From positions 1-64,000 of the forward strand of contig CAIJRN010000029.1 in NCBI GenBank assembly GCA_903823115.1: a stretch of 64,000 bases of DNA, given 5' to 3'. Below, in pieces: positions 12,790-22,176 of this stretch. Below the pieces are notes generated by a model. The model saw only the letters and a list, made by a program, of their open reading frames with translations. It had not been told where the DNA came from and did no database searches. The translations under genes were made by a program, and so were the position numbers. The stretch is from an uncultured cyanobacterium. Its GTDB lineage: Bacteria > Cyanobacteriota > Cyanobacteriia > PCC-6307 > Cyanobiaceae. Each line of letters starts with the position of its first letter. Position 1 is the stretch's first letter.

Positions 12790-13893
12790 GTGCCCCTGCT
12801 TCGAGCTCTGCAGCGCCTGGGCCACAGGCCCACGATGCAGGACTGGCCGGGCTTGATCGAGGCCTACCGCTCCTGGCTGCCGGTGTCGTCCGCCACGCCG
12901 GTGATCACCCTGCACGAAGGGGCCACGCCGTTGATCCCGGCCCCGGTGATCGCCGAACGCATCGGCCGCGGCGTCAAGGTGTTCCTGAAATACGACGGCC
13001 TCAACCCCACCGGCTCCTTCAAGGACCGGGGCATGACGATGGCGATCAGCAAGGCCCGCGAAGCCGGTTCGGAAGCGGTGATCTGCGCCAGCACCGGCAA
13101 CACCTCAGCGGCCGCCGCCGCCTACGCCCGTCGCGGTGGCATGCGCGCCTTTGTGCTCATCCCCGACGGCTACGTGGCCCAGGGCAAGCTGGCCCAGGCC
13201 CTGCTCTATGGCGCCGAGGTCCTGGCGGTTCAGGGCAACTTCGACCGAGCCCTGGCCATCGTGCGCGATGTGGCCGATCGCTATCCGGTCACCCTGGTCA
13301 ACTCCGTCAATCCCTATCGGCTGCAGGGCCAGAAAACCGCCGCCTTTGAAGTCGTGGATGCCCTCGGCGAGGCCCCCGACTGGCTCTGCATCCCCGTCGG
13401 CAATGCCGGCAACATCAGCGCCTATTGGATGGGCTTCCAGGAGTACCAGGCCGCTGGCCACTGCCGCAAGCTGCCGCGGATGATGGGTTTCCAGGCCGCC
13501 GGTTCGGCGCCACTGGTGCTCGGCCACACGGTGGAGCAACCCGACACCATCGCCACGGCGATCCGGATCGGTAACCCGGTCAACCGCGAGAAAGCTCTCA
13601 AGGTGGAAGCCGAAAGCAAGGGGGGGTTCATGGCCGTCACCGATGCCGAAATCATCGACGCCTACAAGCTGCTGGGCCATGGGGAAGGCATCTTCTGCGA
13701 GCCGGCCAGCGCCGCCTCGGTGGCCGGCCTGCTCAAGCGGCACCAGGAGGTGCCGGCCGGAGCGACGGTGGTCTGTGTGCTGACGGGGAACGGTCTCAAG
13801 GATCCGACCACCGCGATTGAGAACAACGATTCCAAATTCCATACCGGTCTGCCCCCTGAAACCGATGTGGTGGCAAAGGTGATGGGCTTCTGA
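12790..13893 (+). CDS. thrC: Threonine synthase
   Basis: KYDGLNPTGSFKDRGMTMAISKA PLP-binding motif, CASTGNTSAAAAAYARR, VGNAGNISAYWMGF. Confidence 0.97.
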   Translation: MPLLRALQRLGHRPTMQDWPGLIEAYRSWLPVSSATPVITLHEGATPLIPAPVIAERIGRGVKVFLKYDGLNPTGSFKDRGMTMAISKAREAGSEAVICASTGNTSAAAAAYARRGGMRAFVLIPDGYVAQGKLAQALLYGAEVLAVQGNFDRALAIVRDVADRYPVTLVNSVNPYRLQGQKTAAFEVVDALGEAPDWLCIPVGNAGNISAYWMGFQEYQAAGHCRKLPRMMGFQAAGSAPLVLGHTVEQPDTIATAIRIGNPVNREKALKVEAESKGGFMAVTDAEIIDAYKLLGHGEGIFCEPASAASVAGLLKRHQEVPAGATVVCVLTGNGLKDPTTAIENNDSKFHTGLPPETDVVAKVMGF

Positions 13894-14167
13894 GCCAGCC
13901 GGCCGACCAACCCCGCACAGAGCGACCGCAGCCGCAGTAGCTGCTGAAGAACGCTGCCTGCAATCAGGGCGTTTCCAGGGAGTGGCTGCTGGGCGGTGCT
14001 GCTCGCTTTCCCGTCGCTCTGGCGTCTGAGACCGATGAGGTGGCAAAGGGGATGGGCTTCTGAGCCAGCCGGTCAGCCCACCTCCGACTGAGCAGCTGCA
14101 GCCGCCGTAGCTGCTGAAGAACGCTGCCTGTGATCAGGGCCCTCCCCTGACGTGGTCGCTGGGCGGT
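13856..14167. repeat. Diverged tandem duplication, unit about 142 bp or more, offset exactly 170 bp (13856-13997 and 14026-14167)
   Basis: Both units read ctga(a/g)accgatg(t/a)ggtggcaaagg(t/g)gatgggcttctgagccagccgg ... gtagctgctgaagaacgctgcctg ... gctgggcggt. The first unit begins inside the thrC 3' end. Confidence 0.85.
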
Positions 14168-14459
14168 ACACGGCCCTGTTCCCCCCTGGGGAGTGGCTCG
14201 CAGCGCAGTTGCGCCCGCGCCTGTCCCTCGATGGCGCCACCTGCCGGCGGCAGTTCGAACCGCCGCGGACGTGCGGCGGCATGGCTTGATCAGGCCCTGA
14301 GAACGGTGTGAACAGGGTCGTTCAGCGCTGCATCCGCGTTCCGATGGAACCGTTCACGCCGCCATGGCAGCAGCAAACCAGCCGGCAAAGCGTCTGAGGG
14401 AGACCTGGGGAATTCAGGCCCTCAACACTGGTAAAACAACCGGAGAGTTTCACCCCCCA

Positions 14460-14645
14460 GAACAAGCCTGTTTTCCCCATTCAGGGGAAACGGTGGAAAA
14501 GCGGATTTAACGCCTTTGGTTCAGCGGCGATTTCCCCAGCCGTGACGCGACAATCGCTAGATGGCGCAAGGGTTTTGGATTGTTTCTGCCGTTTTCCACC
14601 GCCTCTACTACGGCTCAAGATTTCTTTTTTTTAAAAATCAATCCT
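14460..14645. other. oriC: Candidate chromosomal replication origin (oriC) core upstream of dnaN
   Basis: DnaA-box-like sites: TTTTCCCCA (14471-14479), TTTTCCACC on the minus strand (14492-14500), ATTTCCCCA (14530-14538), TTTTCCACC (14592-14600); then the A/T tract tttcttttttttaaaaatcaat (14621 on); 7-bp hairpin TTTCCCC-attca-GGGGAAA at 14472-14490; noncoding gap before dnaN. Confidence 0.6.
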
Positions 14646-14760
14646 TCTTGAGCAGAAGAACAGGATCAGCGGATGGGCCCGGGACGTTGCGCTTTTGACC
14701 AGCGTGTGAAACCGTAGGCCCGCCCATGACATCGCCCCGGGCAGGCCAGGACCCCCACCC

Positions 14761-15924
14761 ATGAAGCTGGTCTGCTCCCAGACCGAACTCAATGCCAGCC
14801 TTCAGCTGGTGAGTCGGGCTGTGGCTTCACGGCCGACCCATCCGGTCCTGGCCAACGTTCTGCTCACGGCTGATGCGGCCACCGGGCGATTGAGCCTCAC
14901 CGGCTTTGATCTCAACCTCGGTATCCAGACCAGCTTTGCGGCCGCAGTCGAGAGCAGTGGTGCGATCACCCTGCCCTCGCGGCTGTTCGGCGAGATCATC
15001 AGCCGCCTGTCCTCGGACAGCCCGATCACGCTGAATTGCGTCGAGGGCGAAGAGGTGGTGGAGCTCACCAGCCTCTCGGGCAGTTACCAGATGCGGGGGA
15101 TGCCCGCCGACGACTTCCCCGATCTGCCCCTGGTTCAGAGCGGCACCCCGATCCGCATCGATGCTGAAGCGCTGGTCAAGGGGTTACGCGCCACCCTGTT
15201 CGCCAGCAGTGGCGATGAGGCCAAGCAGGTGCTCACCGGCGTGCATCTGCGCCTCGATGACGACGGATTGGAGTGCGCCGCCACCGATGGTCATCGCCTG
15301 GCGGTGCTGCGGTTGGCCAACATCACCGAGCCAGCCGCTGCGGCGGCCAAGGAGCTGGTGGAAGGGGAGCCCTTCGCCGTCACCGTGCCGGCCCGTTCTC
15401 TGCGTGAACTGGAAAAATTGCTCAGCGGCCGTCCCAGTCATGAGCCGCTCAGCCTGTTCTGCGATCGCGGCCAGGTGGTGGTGCTCTGGGCCGATCAGGT
15501 GCTGACCAGCCGCATCCTCGACAGCGCCTACCCCAACTACCGCCAGCTGATCCCGGAGTCGTTCAATCGCCGCATCGTCGTCGATCGCCGTGGCTTCGCC
15601 TCCGCCCTGGAGCGGGTGGCCGTACTGGCGGATCAGCACAACAACGTGATCAAAATCAGCAGTGATCCCGTTGCCGGCAAGGTGATGATCCGCGCCGATG
15701 CCCAGGATGTCGGCAGTGGTGCCGAATCGCTGGCGGCCGAGATCAGCGGCGAGGAGATCGACATTGCCTTCAACGTCCGCTACCTGCTCGACGGTGTCAA
15801 GGCGATGGCCTCCGATCAGGTGGTGTTGCAGTGCAACGCCCCCACCACCCCGGCGGTCCTGGCGCCGGTGGGTGAGGAGAATCCCTTCACCTATCTGGTC
15901 ATGCCGATCCAGATCCGCAGCTGA
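14761..15924 (+). CDS. dnaN: DNA polymerase III subunit beta (sliding clamp)
   Basis: MKLVCSQTELNASLQLVSRAVASRPTHPVLANVLL... ending TYLVMPIQIRS. Confidence 0.98.
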   Translation: MKLVCSQTELNASLQLVSRAVASRPTHPVLANVLLTADAATGRLSLTGFDLNLGIQTSFAAAVESSGAITLPSRLFGEIISRLSSDSPITLNCVEGEEVVELTSLSGSYQMRGMPADDFPDLPLVQSGTPIRIDAEALVKGLRATLFASSGDEAKQVLTGVHLRLDDDGLECAATDGHRLAVLRLANITEPAAAAAKELVEGEPFAVTVPARSLRELEKLLSGRPSHEPLSLFCDRGQVVVLWADQVLTSRILDSAYPNYRQLIPESFNRRIVVDRRGFASALERVAVLADQHNNVIKISSDPVAGKVMIRADAQDVGSGAESLAAEISGEEIDIAFNVRYLLDGVKAMASDQVVLQCNAPTTPAVLAPVGEENPFTYLVMPIQIRS

Positions 15925-15928
15925 GCCC

Positions 15929-16981
15929 GTGTCTCTTCCCGAGCAGCTGCTGCTGAGCGATCTGCTGCGCCGGAAGGTTCGCTGCGATCAGGGCCTGGAC
16001 CATGGCGGCGGTGTCAGCGGCTGGATGCATCCGCCGGTGCATCGGTTGCTGGGCTGGGTGAGCCGTCCCTCCGCCCTCTCCCGCAGGCGGCTGGTCTGGC
16101 GGCTGGATCAACTGCGGGGCCTGGGGGAGCTCGAAGCCTTCGTCCAGGGTCCCGGCGCTGAAACTGAGCCGGCCATTCTCGAACGCCTGCCCACCCTGAT
16201 CGGTGCTGCCCTGATCGCAGCCGATGGCCAATCCCTCGGCATGGTCAGTGACGCGGCGGTGGAGCTGGCCAGCGGCCGCATCCGCCACTACCTGGTGTCA
16301 CGCAGTGATCCGCGCCTGCCGGGCAGCAGCCGCTGGCGATTGAGCCCCGAGCGCATCGTCGATCAACAGCCCGGCCGGGTGGTCACGGCGCTGCAGGGTC
16401 TCGATGATCTGCCTCTGGCCCGGGCCAGCGTGCGCCAGGAGTTCCTGCGGCGTTCGCGGCGCTGGCGGGAGCAGATGGGTGAGGAGAGCAGCCGCCTGCG
16501 GGATCGCGTTCAGCAGGCGAGCGGCCGCTTTGAGGAGCGATTGGAGGGCTGGTTGGAGGAGCCCCCCTGGGATGGCCTGGAGCGTCCGGAAGGGCGCGAG
16601 CAGGGGCCATGGGAGGAGGAGGACGGCGACGACGTCAGGGCGGCTTCCCGGCGGCGGCGGCAGTCGGAGGCGCTGGGATCGGAGGCGCTGCAATCTGCGG
16701 CGCTGGAATCCGATCCCCTCGAGGACTGGTCCCCAGAGGACTGGCCCCCGGACGATCGTCACCAGCCGGACGATGGCGAGCAGCAGGCCTGGCAGGACCG
16801 GCAGGCAACAGAGCAACCCTGGCCGGATGAGCCTCCCAGCCGTGATCTCCCGGAGCAGGATGGGCCGGGCTGGGGTCGAGCGGAGCGACCCGCGTCGGGA
16901 CGGCAGCGGCCCAGGCGGTCGTCCGATCCCCGCCAGGATCGCTTCCGCGGCCGTGACTCCGAAGACGATCCCTGGATCTGA
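15929..16981 (+). CDS. PRC-barrel domain protein with charged, low-complexity C-terminus
   Basis: GTG start 4 nt after the dnaN stop; two PRC-barrel-like segments ([62 protein letters not shown]); conserved position after dnaN. Confidence 0.8.
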   Translation: MSLPEQLLLSDLLRRKVRCDQGLDHGGGVSGWMHPPVHRLLGWVSRPSALSRRRLVWRLDQLRGLGELEAFVQGPGAETEPAILERLPTLIGAALIAADGQSLGMVSDAAVELASGRIRHYLVSRSDPRLPGSSRWRLSPERIVDQQPGRVVTALQGLDDLPLARASVRQEFLRRSRRWREQMGEESSRLRDRVQQASGRFEERLEGWLEEPPWDGLERPEGREQGPWEEEDGDDVRAASRRRRQSEALGSEALQSAALESDPLEDWSPEDWPPDDRHQPDDGEQQAWQDRQATEQPWPDEPPSRDLPEQDGPGWGRAERPASGRQRPRRSSDPRQDRFRGRDSEDDPWI

Positions 16982-17009
16982 TACTGGAGGCCTGCTGCTA
17001 CAGCCCGCT

Positions 17010-19403
17010 TTGGTCTCCTCCCCCCCTTTGCCCTTCTCGGTGCCCGAGGCCCTGCGTAAGGAAGGCCTCAGCCTGAGCGACTACGAGGAGATCGTGCGGC
17101 GGCTGGGCCGGGCTCCCAACCGGGCCGAACTGGGCATGTTCGGCGTGATGTGGTCGGAACACTGTTGCTACCGCAATTCCAGGCCCCTGCTGAGCCAGTT
17201 CCCCACCACCGGCCCCCGCATCCTGGTGGGGCCGGGTGAGAACGCCGGCGTGGTGGATCTGGGCCAGGGGCAGCGCCTCGCCTTCAAGATCGAAAGCCAC
17301 AACCATCCCTCTGCCGTCGAGCCCTTCCAGGGAGCCGCCACCGGGGTGGGGGGCATCCTGCGCGACATCTTCACGATGGGGGCCCGGCCGATCGCCCTGC
17401 TCAATGCCCTGCGCTTCGGGCCGCTCGAGGACGAGCGCAACGTTGGCCTGATGGAGGGGGTGGTGGCCGGCATCGCCCACTACGGCAACTGCGTCGGCGT
17501 GCCCACCGTCGGCGGTGAGGTGGCCTTCGATCCCAGCTATGGAGGCAATCCCCTCGTCAATGCCATGGCCCTGGGGCTGATGGAAACGGACGACATCGTC
17601 TGTTCCGGCGCTCGGGGGGTGGGCAATCCGGTGGTCTATGTCGGCAGCACCACCGGTCGCGATGGCATGGGCGGCGCCAGTTTTGCGTCAGCCGAGCTCA
17701 CCGAAGCCTCCCTCGATGACCGCCCCGCCGTGCAGGTGGGCGATCCGTTTCTGGAGAAGGGGTTGATCGAGGCCTGTCTGGAGGCCTTCCAGAGCGGCGA
17801 TGTGCTGGCCGCCCAGGACATGGGCGCCGCCGGTCTCACCTGCAGCTGTGCCGAGATGGCCGCCAAGGGCGGTCTGGGCATCGAGCTCGATCTCGATCGG
17901 GTGCCGGCCCGGGAGAGCGGCATGACGGCCTACGAGTTCCTGTTGAGCGAATCCCAGGAGCGGATGTTGTTCGTGGTGCAGGCCGGCCGCGAAGAGGTGC
18001 TGATGGCCCGCTTCCGCCGCTGGGGCCTGCAGGCGGCCGTGGTCGGCCGGGTGCTGGCGGAGAACGTGGTGCGGGTGCTCCAGAACGGCGAGGTGGCGGC
18101 GGAGGTGCCCGCCAATGCCCTGGCGGATGACACACCGATCAACCGGCATGAGCTGCTGGCCGAGCCCCCTGAGGCGATCCAGCGCCACTGGCTGTGGCGC
18201 GAAAGCTCCCTGCCGGCGGCCACGGGCCAAGGCATTGCCCTGGGCGATGGCCGCTTGCCCTGGGGCGATGTGCTGCTGCGGCTGCTCGATGACCCGACGA
18301 TCGCCAGCAAGCGCTGGGTGTACCGCCAGTACGACCACCAGGTGCAGGCCAACACGGTGATTCCCCCCGGTGGCGCCGATGCGGCCGTGGTGCGCCTGCG
18401 GCCCCAGCAGGGTGCCGGATCCCTGGAAGCGGCCAGTCGGGGCGTGGCGGCGGTGGTCGATTGTCCCAACCGTTGGGTGGCTCTCGACCCGGAGCGGGGC
18501 AGCATGGCGGCGGTGGCTGAAGCAGCCCGCAATCTCAGCTGTGTCGGCGCTGAACCGCTGGCCGTCACCGACAACCTCAACTTCCCGTCCCCGGATACCG
18601 CCACCGGTTACTGGCAACTGGCCCTGGCCTGCCGGGGCCTCTCGACCGCCTGCGCCGCCCTCGACACGCCGGTGACCGGCGGCAACGTCTCCCTGTACAA
18701 CGAAACGCGCCTGCCCGACGGCAGCATGCAGCCGATCCAGCCGACGCCGGTGGTGGGCATGGTGGGGCTGGTCCACGACCTGGCTCACGTCACTGGCCTG
18801 GCCTGGCGCCAGAGCGGCGATGCCATCTGGTTGCTGGGGGTGCCCCTGGAGGCCGGCGACGCGGCTGGACAGGCGCCCGATCCGCGCCTGTCCCTGGCGG
18901 GCAGCAGCTATCTGGAGGTCATCCACGGCCAGCTCACCGGTCGCCCTCCGGAGGTGGATCTGGATCTGGAGCGCTCCGTGCAGGCCTTTCTGCGTCGGGC
19001 GATCACGGCTGGCCTGGTGGCCTCGGCCCATGATCTCAGCGATGGCGGTCTGCTGGTGGCGGCGGCGGAGGCGAGCATCGCCTCCGGTCTCGGCGCCCAT
19101 CTGGAGATTCCCGCCAGTGGCGCCCGCCTCGATCGTCTCCTGTTCGCCGAAGGCGGCGCCCGGCTGCTGGTGACGGTGCCGCCGGCCCGGACTGTGGCCT
19201 GGCAGGACGCACTGGAGGCCACCGCAGCTGCCGGTACCGTGATTCCCGCCCAGTGCCTGGGTGTGGTGGAGTCGGGCCAGCAATTCACGATTGTGCAGGC
19301 CGGAGCGCCACTTGTGGATCTGCCGGTGGGCGATCTCAAGCGGGCCTTTGAGCAGGGCATACCCCGGCGTCTCGGGCAGGCCGGTCCTCCACCGGATCAC
19401 TGA
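17010..19403 (+). CDS. purL: Phosphoribosylformylglycinamidine synthase subunit PurL
   Basis: [96 protein letters not shown]. Start codon inferred. Confidence 0.97.
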   Translation: MVSSPPLPFSVPEALRKEGLSLSDYEEIVRRLGRAPNRAELGMFGVMWSEHCCYRNSRPLLSQFPTTGPRILVGPGENAGVVDLGQGQRLAFKIESHNHPSAVEPFQGAATGVGGILRDIFTMGARPIALLNALRFGPLEDERNVGLMEGVVAGIAHYGNCVGVPTVGGEVAFDPSYGGNPLVNAMALGLMETDDIVCSGARGVGNPVVYVGSTTGRDGMGGASFASAELTEASLDDRPAVQVGDPFLEKGLIEACLEAFQSGDVLAAQDMGAAGLTCSCAEMAAKGGLGIELDLDRVPARESGMTAYEFLLSESQERMLFVVQAGREEVLMARFRRWGLQAAVVGRVLAENVVRVLQNGEVAAEVPANALADDTPINRHELLAEPPEAIQRHWLWRESSLPAATGQGIALGDGRLPWGDVLLRLLDDPTIASKRWVYRQYDHQVQANTVIPPGGADAAVVRLRPQQGAGSLEAASRGVAAVVDCPNRWVALDPERGSMAAVAEAARNLSCVGAEPLAVTDNLNFPSPDTATGYWQLALACRGLSTACAALDTPVTGGNVSLYNETRLPDGSMQPIQPTPVVGMVGLVHDLAHVTGLAWRQSGDAIWLLGVPLEAGDAAGQAPDPRLSLAGSSYLEVIHGQLTGRPPEVDLDLERSVQAFLRRAITAGLVASAHDLSDGGLLVAAAEASIASGLGAHLEIPASGARLDRLLFAEGGARLLVTVPPARTVAWQDALEATAAAGTVIPAQCLGVVESGQQFTIVQAGAPLVDLPVGDLKRAFEQGIPRRLGQAGPPPDH

Positions 19404-19432
19404 AGGAGGCCCATGCGGCAGGATGAGCGTCG

Positions 19433-20989
19433 ATGACGGTGATGCACCCCGTGCCCTTCGACGAGCCTGAGCCCGTCCGCTTTCCAGCCGGTGTCTCCGT
19501 CGAAGGGTTCACACTTGCTCAGCCAGACGAGGAGCTGCTGAGCGAGCGGCCCGACAAGCCCGAGGAAGCCTGCGGCGTCTTTGCCGTGATGGCGGCTGGC
19601 CAGGCTGTGGCCAACCTCACCTATTTCGGTCTCTATGCCCTTCAGCATCGCGGCCAGGAATCGGCCGGCATTGCTGTGTTTCAGGGCGATCAGGTGCGTC
19701 TGCACAAGGACATGGGCCTGGTGAGCCAGGTGTTCGATCAGGAGGTGCTCGAACGCATGCCCGGCGAGCTGGCGATCGGCCATAACCGCTATTCCACCAC
19801 CGGCAGCAGCAAGGCCTGCAATGCCCAGCCCGTGGTTTTGATGACCCGGATCGGTCCCTTTGCCCTGGCCCACAACGGCAACCTGGTCAATGCGGCCGAG
19901 CTGCGGCTGGCTCTCGACCATCTCTCCGGTGAGTTCACCTCCACCACCGACTCGGAAATGATTGCCTTTGCTTTGCAGCAGGCGGTCGATGGCGGTCAGG
20001 GCTGGAGTGAGGCGATTCGCCATGCCGCCTCCCTTTGCCGCGGTGCGTTCAGCCTGTTGATCGGTACGCCTGAGGGTCTGTTTGCCCTGCGGGATGGCCA
20101 TGGGGTCCGTCCGCTCGTTTTCGGCCATCTGGGGGAATCCAGTCAGGCCCAGTGGGTGGCGAGCAGCGAAAGTTGTGGGCTTGACATCATCGGCGCCCAT
20201 TTTGACGATGACGTCAAACCTGGTGAACTGATTCATTTCCACCAGGGTGATCCCACACCGGAGCGGATTCAGTGGTGTCAGGAGCCGCCCAAGCTCTGTG
20301 TCTTTGAGATGATCTATTTCGCCCGTCCAGACAGCCGCTTTTTCGGCGAATCTCTCTATAGCTATCGTGTGCGTATCGGCGAGGTATTGGCCAAGGAAAA
20401 CCCTGTGGACGCCGACATCGTGATTGGTGTTCCTGATTCCGGTATTCCTGCTGCCATCGGCTATTCCCAGGCCAGTGGCATTCCTTTTGCCGATGGCCTG
20501 ATCAAGAATCGCTATGTTGGCCGTACCTTCATCCAGCCCACCCAGGCGATGCGGGAGGCCGGTATCCGGGTGAAGCTCAATCCCCTGCCCGATGTCCTCG
20601 CCGGCAAGCGCGTGGTGGTGATCGATGATTCGATCGTGAGGGGCACCACCAGTCGCAAGTTGGTGCAGGCGTTGCGCGATGCCGGTGCTACGGAAGTGCA
20701 CATGCGCATCAGTTCCCCCCCGGTGACCCATCCCTGTTTTTATGGCATCGACACCGACACCCAGGATCACCTGATCGCGGCTCGCCTCACCCTCGAGGAG
20801 ATTCAACAGCACCTGGGAGTGGATTCGCTGGCCTATCTCACGAAGGAGGGCATGGTGCAAGCCGCCCAGACCAACGCCGGTGAATTCTGTACGGCCTGTT
20901 TTGATGGCAACTATCCGATTGATCTCGATCCTTCGGTGCGCGCCAGCAAGCTGATGCTGGAACCTGCCGGCATCGCCGCGAGCCTCTGA
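19433..20989 (+). CDS. purF: Amidophosphoribosyltransferase
   Basis: EEACGVFAVMAAGQAVANLTYFGLYALQHRGQESAGIAV, VVVIDDSIVRGTTSRKLVQALRDAGA. Confidence 0.98.
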   Translation: MTVMHPVPFDEPEPVRFPAGVSVEGFTLAQPDEELLSERPDKPEEACGVFAVMAAGQAVANLTYFGLYALQHRGQESAGIAVFQGDQVRLHKDMGLVSQVFDQEVLERMPGELAIGHNRYSTTGSSKACNAQPVVLMTRIGPFALAHNGNLVNAAELRLALDHLSGEFTSTTDSEMIAFALQQAVDGGQGWSEAIRHAASLCRGAFSLLIGTPEGLFALRDGHGVRPLVFGHLGESSQAQWVASSESCGLDIIGAHFDDDVKPGELIHFHQGDPTPERIQWCQEPPKLCVFEMIYFARPDSRFFGESLYSYRVRIGEVLAKENPVDADIVIGVPDSGIPAAIGYSQASGIPFADGLIKNRYVGRTFIQPTQAMREAGIRVKLNPLPDVLAGKRVVVIDDSIVRGTTSRKLVQALRDAGATEVHMRISSPPVTHPCFYGIDTDTQDHLIAARLTLEEIQQHLGVDSLAYLTKEGMVQAAQTNAGEFCTACFDGNYPIDLDPSVRASKLMLEPAGIAASL

Positions 20990-21041
20990 GTTGCCGTGGT
21001 TGTGTTGTTGATCTTGTTCTGCTGTTGATGGCAGGCGCCTG

Positions 21042-22130
21042 ATGCGGATCGCTTTTCTCGATTCCTGGTTGCAGGATGCCGCCAATGGCAGTGGAACTGC
21101 TGTAGCGATCGGTGGGCTGGCCCGCAGTTTGATCGAACGGGGCCATCAGGTGGAACGTCTGGCGCCACAGGGGCGCTGGCCCCGGAATCTGCTGCTGCGC
21201 CGTCTCTGGTTCAATCTCGTCCTGCCCCGCCGCCTGGCCCGCGGCCGCTACGACCTTGTTGTTGGTTTTGATATAGACGGCGTTCGTCTTTCTGGTCGCC
21301 CCGGCCTCGCCTATGCCTGTTCGATCAAGGGGGTGCTGGCGGAGGAGGCCCGCTGTGAACGGGGCTGGCCGCGGCTGATGCTGGGGCTGCTCTCCCGCCT
21401 GGAGCGCCTCAATGCCCGCCGCGCCCCCCTGGTGCTCTCCACCAGCCGCTATTGCTGCGAGCGCATCCAGGCCCATTACGGCATTGCGGCGGAACGGCTG
21501 GCCCTGGTGCCGGAGGGCATTGATCTCAGCCTCTGGAGTCCCAGCACTGATGCGGCCGCCCTGGCCCAGATCGATGCCGCTCGCGATCCCTGCACCGTGC
21601 TCTGCGTGGCGCGCCAGTATCCCCGCAAGCGGGTCACGGACCTGCTTGCGGCCTTCCCGCTGGTGCTCTCCCAGCTGCCGCAGGCCCGGCTGGTGGTGAT
21701 CGGGGATGGTCCCGAGCACGGCGCCCTGCAGCAGCAGGTGGCCGATCTGGGCCTCGGAGCCTCGGTGCAGCTGCTCGGAGCCCTGAGCTCCGATCAGGAG
21801 GTGCGTGGCTGGTATCAGGGGGCTTCGATCTTCTGCCTGCCCTCGATCCAGGAGGGATTCGGCATCGTCTTCCTGGAGGCGATGGCCAGTGGCCTGCCGG
21901 TGGTGAGCACCACGGCCACGGCCATTCCCGAAGTGGTGCCCCATGGCGAGGCGGGGCTTCTGGTGCCGCCGCGGGATCCAGCGGCCCTGGCGGCGGCGAT
22001 CCTCAGCCTGCTGGGCGATCCGGCTTTCCAGGAGCGCTGTCGGCGGTTTGGCCGGCAGCACGCCCGTGCCTTCAGCTGGGATCAGGTGGCGGTGACGTTC
22101 CTGGCGGCGGTGGCGCGGCTTCGATCATGA
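21042..22130 (+). CDS. Glycosyltransferase family 4/1-type
   Basis: MRIAFLDSWLQDAANGSGTAVAIGGLARSLIERGHQVERL, CLPSIQEGFGIVFLEAMASGLPVVSTTATAIPEVV. Confidence 0.93.
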   Translation: MRIAFLDSWLQDAANGSGTAVAIGGLARSLIERGHQVERLAPQGRWPRNLLLRRLWFNLVLPRRLARGRYDLVVGFDIDGVRLSGRPGLAYACSIKGVLAEEARCERGWPRLMLGLLSRLERLNARRAPLVLSTSRYCCERIQAHYGIAAERLALVPEGIDLSLWSPSTDAAALAQIDAARDPCTVLCVARQYPRKRVTDLLAAFPLVLSQLPQARLVVIGDGPEHGALQQQVADLGLGASVQLLGALSSDQEVRGWYQGASIFCLPSIQEGFGIVFLEAMASGLPVVSTTATAIPEVVPHGEAGLLVPPRDPAALAAAILSLLGDPAFQERCRRFGRQHARAFSWDQVAVTFLAAVARLRS

Positions 22131-22176
22131 GCCGGCCGGTCGCTACGGTCGCTGCCGCTGTGACGACCCGGATGGC

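Noticed and set aside
14225-14285. Possible tRNA (agttcgaaccgcc resembles a T-loop)
   Set aside because: The flanking stem gives a 9-nt loop (GGCGG-cagttcgaa-CCGCC) and no acceptor, D or anticodon arms could be identified.
17688-19400. 570-aa minus ORF antisense to purL (similar cases: 19397-21085, 13105-14046, 20838-22061)
   Set aside because: Shadow ORFs opposite well-identified housekeeping genes.
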